From Kordiimonas sediminis (GTDB lineage Bacteria; Pseudomonadota; Alphaproteobacteria; Sphingomonadales; Kordiimonadaceae): 64,000 nucleotides of DNA. Of the stretch, positions 38,767-46,188 are shown piece by piece. The stretch is taken from positions 372,001 to 436,000 of the forward strand of contig NZ_BNCI01000001.1 in NCBI RefSeq assembly GCF_014656395.1. The letters run 5' to 3'. How positions within the stretch are numbered: position 1 is the first letter of the stretch; the number at the start of each line of letters is the position of its first letter. The notes beneath the pieces are model-generated. The model made no database searches. It worked only from the letters and a program-made list of their open reading frames with translations, and was not told where the DNA came from. The position numbers and the translations under genes are program-made.

Positions 38767-39483
38767 TCAAAGTCCCCCGTTTTCAATCATTCGTTTCATA
38801 CTGGCAAGCAGGCTAAACTCTTCTGGGTACGGCGCGGCGGTAAGCCCTTTCCAAGGTTGTGCGCTTGCAGCTTTTATCCGTTCGGACAAGCAGTGCGCCG
38901 ACAGCCCCAGACTTTCCGGTGTTGCACCAAATTTACCAACTTCTTCTTCAAAGATGGTAAGCGCCGTCGCAGAATAAAAGACAACCCAGGAAATTTTCGC
39001 CTGTTGAAAAGTGTCCATATCCTCCTGCGTGAGGTCTAAGCGGTGCGTTTCATAACAAACTTGTCTGTGGGCCGTATAGCCTGCACCCGTAAGGTCGGCC
39101 ACAACATCATGAGCCAGGGTTTCACCGCTCAGATGCACTATCGTGCCGCCAACTGACTGCTGGAATGTATGGACAAGGCCCAGAATACTTTTAGCCGTGC
39201 CGTCTCCATCAATCACAATATCAAAACCCATTTCGCGCACCACTTCTGCCGTGCGCTTACCAACCGTATAAACACGCGTGGATTTATTCGCGATCCTATT
39301 CAGACCGTGGAGGGCACCATTAACACTGGTGACAACAACGGCTGCTGGCTCATAATTCAGTTCAAAATCAACTGGTTCAACACGGGTCAGTGGACGCACG
39401 ATAGCATTCAGGCCCATATCCCCCAATGTGCGTACTGTTGTCGACGTTTGGCCTTCAGGTCTGGTGACTAGAATGCTGGTCAT
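38767..39483 (-). CDS. hemD: uroporphyrinogen-III synthase
   Basis: Closes hydroxymethylbilane into uroporphyrinogen III with ring-D inversion. This family is poorly conserved; SILVTRPEGQTSTTVRTLGDMG at the N-terminus, a VVVTSVNGALHGL segment, TVGKRTAEVVREMGF, and WVVFYSATALTIF match the typical HemD pattern. The length of 238 aa is right. It overlaps the hemC stop by four bases, and the gene order hemC-hemD supports the call. Confidence 0.9.
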   Translation of the reverse strand: MTSILVTRPEGQTSTTVRTLGDMGLNAIVRPLTRVEPVDFELNYEPAAVVVTSVNGALHGLNRIANKSTRVYTVGKRTAEVVREMGFDIVIDGDGTAKSILGLVHTFQQSVGGTIVHLSGETLAHDVVADLTGAGYTAHRQVCYETHRLDLTQEDMDTFQQAKISWVVFYSATALTIFEEEVGKFGATPESLGLSAHCLSERIKAASAQPWKGLTAAPYPEEFSLLASMKRMIENGGL

Positions 39484-40433
39484 TCAATTGTTGCCTCAAT
39501 TTCCCGTTTCAGCGTTTCAAAAAACTCCGGCCCGGCCTGTGCCCGGATTTTCTGTCCAAGCGTATCCCCAAGGGCGGCACCTGCATCGCGGTCAGACGTC
39601 CCCGTTTCTTCGAACACGGTTGTTCCGTCCAGCGACAATAGAAGCGCCCGCAAGGTTACCATGTCGTCCGACAGGCTGGCAACGGCTGCAATAGGTGTCC
39701 TGCAGGAACCGTCAAGTGATGCCAGAAACGCTCTTTCCGCTGTTACCTGTGCCGCCGTATCCAGACAGTGCAGCGGTGCCAGGCGTTCCTGCATATGTGT
39801 ATTGGTATCCTTGATCTCGACCGTTACAGCCCCTTGCGCAGGGGCAGGCGGGAAATCATCCAGCGACAGTGTCTCGGTAATCTCTGCTTCCATACCCATC
39901 CGGTTCAAGCCTGCGCGGGCAAGAAATGTTGCTTCTGCCTGGCCTTCATTCAGCTTGCGAAGCCGGGTCTGAACATTACCGCGAAAAGTCACAACATTCA
40001 GGTCTGGCCGCAACCGCAGGGCCAGTGCCCGCCGTCTTAGGCTGGCGGTGCCAAGGGTCGCCCCTTCCTGCATGCCCATGAAGTTGTTTGCACGCGGCGA
40101 GATAAAGACGTCCCGCACATCTTCTCGCGGCAAAAAGGCCGTCAGGGCCAGGCCGTCTGGCAAACTGGTTGGCATATCCTTGGAACTATGGACCGCGCAG
40201 TCGATATCACCGGACAACAGGGCATCTTCCAGCTCTTTGGTAAAAAGCCCCTTGCCGCCTGCTGTCATCAGGTGCCGGTCGAGGATAATATCCCCTGTTG
40301 TTTTAATCACGACAATTTCAATGGACTCGTCGGTCAGGTCCGCATGGGCGGCAACTAATTTTGCCTTCACGTCATTTGCCTGCGCCAGCGCAAGCACACT
40401 GCCCCGCGTCCCAATCTTTATTGTTTGTTGCAC
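39480..40433 (-). CDS. hemC: hydroxymethylbilane synthase (porphobilinogen deaminase)
   Basis: Joins four porphobilinogens into hydroxymethylbilane. The cysteine holding the dipyrromethane cofactor is in SLDGSCRTPIAA. Other motifs: KIGTRGSVLALAQA, HSSKDMPTSLPDGL and GTASLRRRA. I start at GTG 40433, with GGAGAGG five bases upstream, rather than a TTG nine codons earlier. That gives 317 aa. First gene of the haem / Mic60 unit and divergent from tsaD across 90 bp holding the dyad GGGAC-AAT-GTCCC (40486-40498). Confidence 0.96.
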   Translation of the reverse strand: MQQTIKIGTRGSVLALAQANDVKAKLVAAHADLTDESIEIVVIKTTGDIILDRHLMTAGGKGLFTKELEDALLSGDIDCAVHSSKDMPTSLPDGLALTAFLPREDVRDVFISPRANNFMGMQEGATLGTASLRRRALALRLRPDLNVVTFRGNVQTRLRKLNEGQAEATFLARAGLNRMGMEAEITETLSLDDFPPAPAQGAVTVEIKDTNTHMQERLAPLHCLDTAAQVTAERAFLASLDGSCRTPIAAVASLSDDMVTLRALLLSLDGTTVFEETGTSDRDAGAALGDTLGQKIRAQAGPEFFETLKREIEATIE

Positions 40434-40485
40434 TTGTGCCTCTCCAAATGCTAATGCCAATCTTTAGTAGGCTTATAGGCCGTTG

Positions 40486-40515
40486 GGGACAATGTCCCAA
40501 GTAGAAAGATATATT
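40486..40515. promoter_or_regulatory. hemC / tsaD divergent promoter region with dyad
   Basis: GGGAC-AAT-GTCCC (40486-40498) forms a perfect 13-bp dyad. A TATATT (40510-40515) lies 18 bases after GGGACA and only eight bases before the tsaD ATG, so a tsaD transcript from it would have almost no leader. Confidence 0.35.
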
Positions 40516-40523
40516 AGCCGTAA

Positions 40524-41660
40524 ATGAGCGACAAACAACCGCATATAATAAGTCCGGCAAACTCGGATGGTTCACGCCCTTTGACAGTTCTTGGAATTGA
40601 GACAAGCTGTGATGAAACAGCTGTCGCCGTTGTGACCGCTGACAAACGTATTTTGGCCCATAAAATTTTATCCCAGGTTGACACGCATGCGGAATTTGGC
40701 GGGGTCGTGCCTGAAATTGCTGCCCGACAACATATATCGAGCCTGGATCATCTAATCGCCGCCACCTTAAAGGAAGCCGAGCTTACAATGGCAGATATAG
40801 ACGCCGTGGCGGCCACCACTGGCCCCGGCCTTGTCGGCGGGTTGATGGTTGGTGTCATGACCGCCAAGGCCTTAGCAACGGCCAGCGGCAAACCCTTCAT
40901 CGCGGTCAACCATCTGGAAGGTCACGCCCTTACAGCACGCCTGACCGACGATATAGCGTTCCCGTTCCTATTGTTGCTGACATCGGGCGGGCACTGCCAG
41001 TTACTCGAAGTAAGCGGTGTAGGGAATTATAAACGCCTTGGCACCACGATTGATGATGCCGCAGGGGAGGCCTTCGATAAGACGGCAAAATTGCTCGGCC
41101 TTGGATATCCTGGCGGACCCGCTGTCGAGCGGGAGGCAGCTAAAGGCAATCCAGACAGATTTAAATTACCGCATCCACTGAAGGGAAAACCAGGATGTGA
41201 TTTTTCCTTCTCTGGCCTGAAAACAGCCGTCCGCCGCCTTGCAGAAACATGCGTCAGTGAACGCGGCGCGCTTTATGAAGACGACAGAGCTGACCTGTGC
41301 GCCGCCTTTCAACAAGCCGTTGTGCGCTCCCTGACCGACAGGGTGCAGCGTGCCGTCACTGATTTCCGGTCGCGCCACGGCGCAAAAAGCTACCCGCTTG
41401 TAATCGCAGGCGGTGTTGCGGCAAACAAGGCAATCAGGGCTGCCTTGGTAAAACTAGCCACCGAAGAAGATATGATCTTCTATGCTGCGCCCATGGAATT
41501 ATGCACCGATAATGGTGCTATGATAGCCTGGGCTGGTCTTGAACGACTGCTTGTTACACCTACCTTAAACGATATGGACGTTTCTGCGCGTCCCCGCTGG
41601 CCGCTGGATGAAAATGCCTCATCCCGCATTGGTGCAGGGAAAAAGGGTGCCAAAGCATAA
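40524..41660 (+). CDS. tsaD: tRNA N6-threonylcarbamoyladenosine transferase TsaD
   Basis: Catalytic Kae1-family subunit that transfers threonylcarbamoyl to A37 of ANN-decoding tRNAs, with TsaB and Tsa[15 protein letters not shown] lies near residue 23, the metal-binding histidines are in VNHLEGHAL, and [13 protein letters not shown] and [20 protein letters not shown] follow. [12 protein letters not shown] near the end is standard. The 378 aa include about 20 extra N-terminal residues. No ribosome site precedes the ATG. First gene of tsaD-gpsA-YciI-EVE-Rieske. Confidence 0.96.
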   Translation: MSDKQPHIISPANSDGSRPLTVLGIETSCDETAVAVVTADKRILAHKILSQVDTHAEFGGVVPEIAARQHISSLDHLIAATLKEAELTMADIDAVAATTGPGLVGGLMVGVMTAKALATASGKPFIAVNHLEGHALTARLTDDIAFPFLLLLTSGGHCQLLEVSGVGNYKRLGTTIDDAAGEAFDKTAKLLGLGYPGGPAVEREAAKGNPDRFKLPHPLKGKPGCDFSFSGLKTAVRRLAETCVSERGALYEDDRADLCAAFQQAVVRSLTDRVQRAVTDFRSRHGAKSYPLVIAGGVAANKAIRAALVKLATEEDMIFYAAPMELCTDNGAMIAWAGLERLLVTPTLNDMDVSARPRWPLDENASSRIGAGKKGAKA

Positions 41661-41741
41661 GAAGCCGTCTAAACGCTTGCTCTGCAAGGAATTTCAAGGC
41701 ACTCTTCTTGGAAAGACTGCCATAACAAAGGGGATATACAC

Positions 41742-42731
41742 TTGAAAAAACTGGGAGTATTTGGCGCAGGTGCCTGGGGTACCGCTCTTGCCACTGCGGG
41801 TGTTCGCGCGGGACTTGATACTGTTATCTGGGCGCGAGAGGAGGAAGTCGTTTCCTCTATCAACCAGTCCCATGAAAACACCCTGTTTTTGAAAGATGTA
41901 CCGCTTGACCCTGCCCTGAAAGCAACGGGTGATTATGCCGTTTTATGCGATACGGATTTTATTCTTCTGGTCACACCAGCCCAGCATATGCGTGCCGGCG
42001 TGGAGGCCTTAAAGCCCCACCTGAAGAAAGAAACTCCGCTGGTAATTTGCTCCAAGGGGATCGAGGTATCGACCGGTAAGCTATTAAGCGAGGTTCTTGC
42101 GGAAACGGTACCAGACAACCCCGTCCTGGTATTATCTGGCCCGACGTTCGCAGCAGAGGTTGCAAAGGGGCTGCCGTGCGCTTTGACCCTTGCGGGCAGT
42201 GATCCCGTGCTGACACAGGAAATTGCTGCAGCCATTGGCCAGCCAACCTTCCGTCCATACCAAAGCGCTGATATCATTGGCGCCCAAATTGGCGGCGCTA
42301 TCAAAAATGTCCTCGCCATTGCGACCGGCATTGTGGTTGGCCTAAAGCTGGGTGAAAATGCAAAAGCAGCCCTGATTACCCGTGGCCTTGCTGAAATTAT
42401 GCGGTTTGGCGAACTATTTGGCGCAGAGAGGGAATCACTGATGGGGCTTGCAGGACTGGGCGATCTGATCCTGACATGCTCCAGCACCCAATCCAGAAAT
42501 ATGTCACTGGGTAAGGAAATTGGTGAAGGCAAAACCATGGAAGACATCATGGCAACACGCAATTCCGTGGCCGAAGGTGCCCACACCGTCGATATCGTCT
42601 ATTCCATTGCCAAAGACAAAGGCATCGATATGCCGATCACTTCGGCCGTGTATCAAATTTTGAAAGAAGGACGTGACGTCTTTGAAACCACAGATGTTCT
42701 TCTGGCTCGACCCTATAAAACAGAACTGTAA
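41742..42731 (+). CDS. gpsA: glycerol-3-phosphate dehydrogenase [NAD(P)+]
   Basis: Reduces dihydroxyacetone phosphate to sn-glycerol-3-phosphate for phospholipid synthesis. The Rossmann motif GVFGAGAWGTALA opens the protein, LSGPTFAAEVAKGLP and the catalytic-lysine region GAIKNVLAIATGI follow, and GLAGLGDLILTCSSTQSRN is the family signature. The start is TTG (41742) with AAAGGGG about eight bases upstream; the Rossmann strand begins at residue 4, so no other start fits. Length 329 aa. Confidence 0.96.
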   Translation: MKKLGVFGAGAWGTALATAGVRAGLDTVIWAREEEVVSSINQSHENTLFLKDVPLDPALKATGDYAVLCDTDFILLVTPAQHMRAGVEALKPHLKKETPLVICSKGIEVSTGKLLSEVLAETVPDNPVLVLSGPTFAAEVAKGLPCALTLAGSDPVLTQEIAAAIGQPTFRPYQSADIIGAQIGGAIKNVLAIATGIVVGLKLGENAKAALITRGLAEIMRFGELFGAERESLMGLAGLGDLILTCSSTQSRNMSLGKEIGEGKTMEDIMATRNSVAEGAHTVDIVYSIAKDKGIDMPITSAVYQILKEGRDVFETTDVLLARPYKTEL

Positions 42732-42743
42732 AAGGAACTTCAG

Positions 42744-43043
42744 ATGCTTTTCACCCTGATCTGCAAAGACAAGCCAAACAGCCTTCAACTCCGCATGGAT
42801 TCCCGGCCTGCACACTTGCGCTACATCGCCGATGCAGGCGAGCGCGTTAAGCTTGCGGGCCCTTTGCTATCGCCAGGTGATGACCCCAAACCAATTGGCA
42901 GTATGATCATCATTGATGCCGCCAGTGAAACGGCTGTGAAATTATTTGCCGAGAATGATCCATATGCCAGCGCCGGATTGTTTGCGTCTGTGGAAATCCA
43001 CCCATGGAAAGGTGCCGTTGGTGCCTGGTTGCCGCAGGAATAA
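42744..43043 (+). CDS. YciI family protein
   Basis: A 99-aa ferredoxin-fold protein of the YciI/YCII group: MLFTLICKDKPNS, an RPAHLRYIADAG segment with the conserved histidine, and DPYASAGLFASVEIHPWKG near the end. The biochemical role of the family is unsettled; some members have been proposed as small hydrolases or dehalogenase-like. It lies 12 bases after gpsA and four before the EVE gene, probably in one operon. Confidence 0.93.
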   Translation: MLFTLICKDKPNSLQLRMDSRPAHLRYIADAGERVKLAGPLLSPGDDPKPIGSMIIIDAASETAVKLFAENDPYASAGLFASVEIHPWKGAVGAWLPQE

Positions 43044-43046
43044 AAA

Positions 43047-43454
43047 GTGGCATACTGGCTAGTGAAATCTGAACCCGAGGACTGGTCCTGGCAGGATCAG
43101 TCTTCCGTCGACAAAGAACCGTGGACAGGCGTTCGGAATTATCAGGCTCAGAAACATATGGCCGCCATGCAGGTTGGCGACAAAGTATTTTTCTATCATT
43201 CTGGCAAAGCGCGCGAGATCGTTGGCATCTGCACGGTTGCCACTGCTTCCTACCCGGACCCGGACGACCCGAAAGGGCGCTTCATTCTGGTCGACCTGAA
43301 AGCGGAAAAGGCACTGAGTATCCCTGTGACACTGCGCCAAATCAAAGAAGACGAAAGCCTTAGCCATCTCGCGCTGGTTCGCCAAAGCAGGCTGTCTGTA
43401 ATGCCAATTGACGACAAGGCGTGGGAAACTATTCTGGCAAAGTCTGCCGGATAG
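43047..43454 (+). CDS. EVE-domain protein (modified-nucleobase-binding fold)
   Basis: PUA-like EVE domain filling the whole 135 aa: WLVKSEPEDWSWQDQ, VRNYQAQKHMAAMQVGDKVFFYHS, then IVGICTVATASYPDP. EVE proteins read modified bases in nucleic acids in characterised cases. It starts with GTG at 43047, four bases after the YciI stop, and the motif at residue 2 fixes this start. Similar tsaD-gpsA-YciI-EVE strings occur in other alphaproteobacteria; a link to tRNA or base modification through tsaD is only a suggestion. Confidence 0.94.
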   Translation: MAYWLVKSEPEDWSWQDQSSVDKEPWTGVRNYQAQKHMAAMQVGDKVFFYHSGKAREIVGICTVATASYPDPDDPKGRFILVDLKAEKALSIPVTLRQIKEDESLSHLALVRQSRLSVMPIDDKAWETILAKSAG

Positions 43455-43466
43455 AAAGCCAGCAGC

Positions 43467-43847
43467 GTGGACCAACCAGCCCCCCTTTATCTTTCAGATA
43501 CCATGACCGGCCCGGAGGCTGGCACAGAGATTCTGGACCTGGCCACACTTTCTGACGGTGACGCCCGCGAACTTATTTTTGAAGAAGGGCGATTTCAAAC
43601 GCGGATCTTTGTCCAGAAAATTGGGACGACAGTGCATGTATTTGAAAATGTCTGCCCCCATGCCCGGGCGCCACTGAATCTATTCGGGGACAAGTTTCTG
43701 AACCTGAACGGCAGCGCCTATCTTTGCCGGACCCACGGGGCAGAATTTGACCTGAACAGCGGATTATGCACCCGCGGCCCCTGCAAGGGTGCTTATCTCC
43801 GCGCGGTTGCGGTCGAGGAGAAAGACGGCAAGCTTTACAGCCTGTAA
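43467..43847 (+). CDS. Rieske [2Fe-2S] domain protein
   Basis: A 126-aa stand-alone Rieske protein with cluster ligands C63-P-H65 and C87-R-T-H90 (CPHARAPLN and YLCRTHGAEFDL). There is no signal peptide or membrane anchor, so it is cytoplasmic and not the bc1 Rieske subunit; the nearest architecture is a small ferredoxin of the NirD or dioxygenase type. Partner enzyme not visible. GTG start at 43467, 12 bases after the EVE gene, with a modest AGCAG upstream. Last gene of the tsaD unit. Confidence 0.9.
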   Translation: MDQPAPLYLSDTMTGPEAGTEILDLATLSDGDARELIFEEGRFQTRIFVQKIGTTVHVFENVCPHARAPLNLFGDKFLNLNGSAYLCRTHGAEFDLNSGLCTRGPCKGAYLRAVAVEEKDGKLYSL

Positions 43848-43918
43848 CAACCACCTTGGCGAACAAGCGAGAAGCTGAGCCAACGCCAGTCTGTGTTTAC
43901 AGTCAAAGCAAACAGAAC

Positions 43919-44602
43919 CTAGATCATAACAGTGCCAGATGGCAGGGGCTTTTTCCGTTCAGGGAGCTGCTGGCCGGGCGCAGGTTCTTTCAAGGACACA
44001 ACACGCCAGAATTTCTGGGCACCGTCGCGGTGCGTAACCGATTTTAAAATTAGGGACTTGTCCGGGGAATAATAGACGGTGCTGGCTTCGCGGTAAGATT
44101 GGTCCCCATCAGAAAACTCGCTGACAATTTCAACGATAAAGACGGCAACATCGCCGTCGGATAAATTGATGGTCTTCTTCTCTATCACTTCGAGATGGGA
44201 CCAAACATCTATATCCCGGCCCGCTTCGATCAGCTTAACATTACCGTTCAGCGAAACAGACTTTCCTACCTTAAGCGGAAAAAGTTTTTCAAGGTTTTGA
44301 TCCTGTAAGTCGATTTCAAAACGGCTGATGTATGTGCCGTTCTTATATTCAATACCAGACAGGGCATAAAGACCGCGGTAATAATCGCGCACCATCAAGG
44401 GCGTACCCTGTAATTGAAATTCCGTCGTGACCATGCGGCCATTGACCTTGGTAACATCTGCGGTAACTTCGCGGCCATGCCACTGAATATATGCCCGGGT
44501 GCCGACTTTTGCCTGTGCAGTTTCGGGCATCGCCTGCGGTAAATCACACGCAGCGATAAAGAAAGCGGTCATCAGTACCGACAGCCTGATAAATCGTGAC
44601 AC
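43919..44602 (-). CDS. putative lipoprotein of unknown function
   Basis: 227 aa with a lipoprotein signal: positively charged MSRFIRLSV, a hydrophobic stretch, and a lipobox-like FIAAC with the acylated cysteine near 19. The mature part is beta-rich (GTRAYIQWHGREVTADV, LQGTPLMVRDYYRGLYALSG, FPLKVGKSVSLNG) and resembles no family I recognise with confidence. It ends in a Pro/Lys-rich tail. It sits on the minus strand next to the small TPR protein gene (82-bp gap), and the two may be co-transcribed. Confidence 0.75.
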   Translation of the reverse strand: MSRFIRLSVLMTAFFIAACDLPQAMPETAQAKVGTRAYIQWHGREVTADVTKVNGRMVTTEFQLQGTPLMVRDYYRGLYALSGIEYKNGTYISRFEIDLQDQNLEKLFPLKVGKSVSLNGNVKLIEAGRDIDVWSHLEVIEKKTINLSDGDVAVFIVEIVSEFSDGDQSYREASTVYYSPDKSLILKSVTHRDGAQKFWRVVSLKEPAPGQQLPERKKPLPSGTVMI

Positions 44603-44684
44603 TAACTAGGTCTCCTCAACCCGCAGTAGATTTTCTGATCTCTGATAAGAATACTGGCAAACGACGCAGTAGCAAGTGTGAAAA

Positions 44685-45158
44685 TCACGCGCCGTCATAT
44701 CCTTTTGTTTCTGCACGGGTTTTGGCGAGTGCAATATTATACTGAATAGTTTGGGATTGAGGTGCCAGTTTCAAGCCACGTTTATACTCTTCCATTGCAC
44801 GTTCAACGTCACCAATTTCCAGATAAATATTGCCGCGATTATTATAAAACCGCCAATTATTGGGGACCATCTTGATTGCTCTGTTGCAATTTTCCAAAGC
44901 ATCATCCCAGTCTTCATCCATGATATATGTCGCACACAGAGAGTTATAGACCCGTGCTTCCTGATTAAAGGACAGGCTGGACTTTAGCGCACGATAATAG
45001 AGATCCCGCGCCTGTTCACTCTCTCCGATCTGAACAAGGTAATTACCCTTATTGATAAGCTCTGATGGCTGCAAAACGATGTCATAAGTATAGGCATACG
45101 CTGGTGTGGCGGTCATCGCGAGCGAGACAAAGCCATAAAGAATGGATTTCGCTCTCAT
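44685..45158 (-). CDS. exported small TPR-repeat protein
   Basis: 157 aa with a signal peptide (MRAKSILYGFVSLAMTATPAYA, cleavage near 22) and three TPR units in the mature part: NKGNYLVQIGESEQARDLYY, the ARVYNSLCATYIMDEDWDDA helix pair, and FYNNRGNIYLEIGDVERAM. TPRs mediate protein contacts; the partner is unknown. Two cysteines (SLCATY, LENCNR) could pair in the periplasm. Upstream is a 290-bp gap with a perfect 23-bp dyad about 55-77 bp before the ATG, suggesting regulated expression. Confidence 0.82.
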   Translation of the reverse strand: MRAKSILYGFVSLAMTATPAYAYTYDIVLQPSELINKGNYLVQIGESEQARDLYYRALKSSLSFNQEARVYNSLCATYIMDEDWDDALENCNRAIKMVPNNWRFYNNRGNIYLEIGDVERAMEEYKRGLKLAPQSQTIQYNIALAKTRAETKGYDGA

Positions 45159-45212
45159 GATAGGCTCCTTTCTGTTCGCCTTACGTCAAACACAAACCCC
45201 TGAACGCGTTTT

Positions 45213-45235
45213 ATTGTACCATATTCTGGTACAAT
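45213..45235. promoter_or_regulatory. perfect 23-bp dyad upstream of the TPR gene
   Basis: ATTGTACCA (45213-45221), spacer TATTC, TGGTACAAT (45227-45235): nine-base arms without mismatch. On the minus strand its right arm contains TACAAT, a possible -10 box for the TPR gene. No T tract follows, so it is not an intrinsic terminator; an operator is more likely. The rest of the 45159-45448 gap shows nothing else I can name. Confidence 0.55.
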
Positions 45236-45448
45236 TAGAAACAGTCACCCCTGTACAGACACCGCAGACCACCATTCCCGTGATCCGCAGGCACACTATT
45301 TTCCCCAAAACAGTGGCCCACACAGCAATCTGTTTGGTTAGTAAACACCATTGCCGACTGGACGGCAACTAAGCTTTCGTTAGGTGATACGCAAATGGGA
45401 ACGCCCAAAGGACGCCTGAAGTCAAAGAGTTATAAGTAACCCGCAGGT

Positions 45449-45973
45449 TTACATCATTGCATCCAAGTCTTTTGGTCGAACAAAGCGATTAAGCCTGCCC
45501 TTGCGAATCGTCAGATCAGCAAAGGAGGAAACCGGCACCTTGATCGCAGACAGGGTGCATGTTGGATATTTGCGGGCCAGGTTAGCCATATCGACCTTTT
45601 CACCGTCTTTAACAAGCTGCATAGCCAGATCGTGAATACCAGGGTTATGACCAATCAACAGTACCGAGGCGAAGTCATCAGGCACACCGCGCAGCGTCTG
45701 CAACATAGAATGAGACGGTGCCAGATAAAGATCATCCAGAAACTGACAATCCCATCCCCCGTTACAGGCCTGCTTCAGGCGGGCTTCTGTTTCACGGGTA
45801 CGCGCAGCTGACGAACATAACACCATGTCAGGTTCAATGCCCTGTGCCAGAAAATAACGGCCCATGTCACTGCTGGCCTGCCTGCCGCGTGCGTTCAGGG
45901 GGCGACTAAAATCATCCTGTGTCATATCCTCCCAATCGGATTTGGCATGACGTAACAGAAATATCTTTTTCAT
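45449..45973 (-). CDS. sixA: SixA-type histidine phosphatase
   Basis: Small histidine phosphatase (phosphoglycerate-mutase fold); SixA of E. coli dephosphorylates phosphohistidine on phosphotransfer proteins. The catalytic RHAKSDW follows the start (FLLRHAKSDWED), SSAARTRETEARL provides the arginine, and LLIGHNPGIHDLA the second histidine. I start at the ATG at 45973 with GGGGGAGAG five bases upstream; the frame is open 19 codons more without conservation. Length 174 aa. Divergent from a hybrid histidine kinase, which makes phosphorelay targets plausible but unproven. Confidence 0.9.
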   Translation of the reverse strand: MKKIFLLRHAKSDWEDMTQDDFSRPLNARGRQASSDMGRYFLAQGIEPDMVLCSSAARTRETEARLKQACNGGWDCQFLDDLYLAPSHSMLQTLRGVPDDFASVLLIGHNPGIHDLAMQLVKDGEKVDMANLARKYPTCTLSAIKVPVSSFADLTIRKGRLNRFVRPKDLDAMM

Positions 45974-46115
45974 AAAAACTCTCCCCCCGCGTGAAGCCTG
46001 ATGTTGGGACACGCTGCACATACTCACCATCCATCAAAATGAACCAGACAAGAAAAAAAGTACAGAAGAGTTGCTACGAATAAGCGACAATCGTCCATAT
46101 GGCAGGCAAGACTGC

Positions 46116-46144
46116 TTGTCTAAGTAGATCAAATATCTCATAGT
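46116..46144 (+). promoter_or_regulatory. candidate promoter of the hybrid kinase gene
   Basis: TTGTCT (46116-46121), 17 bases, CATAGT (46139-46144), about 45 bp before the start codon. It lies in the 215-bp gap between sixA and the kinase, which otherwise shows no gene. By eye only. Confidence 0.4.
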
Positions 46145-46188
46145 AATAAAAGTTTGACGCGAGGGGGCACGCACCTGCAAAGGTAAGC

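Noticed and set aside
45213-45235. NtrC-type enhancer site
   Set aside because: NtrC sites have TGCACC/GGTGCA arms with a different spacing and a sigma-54 promoter nearby; neither fits.
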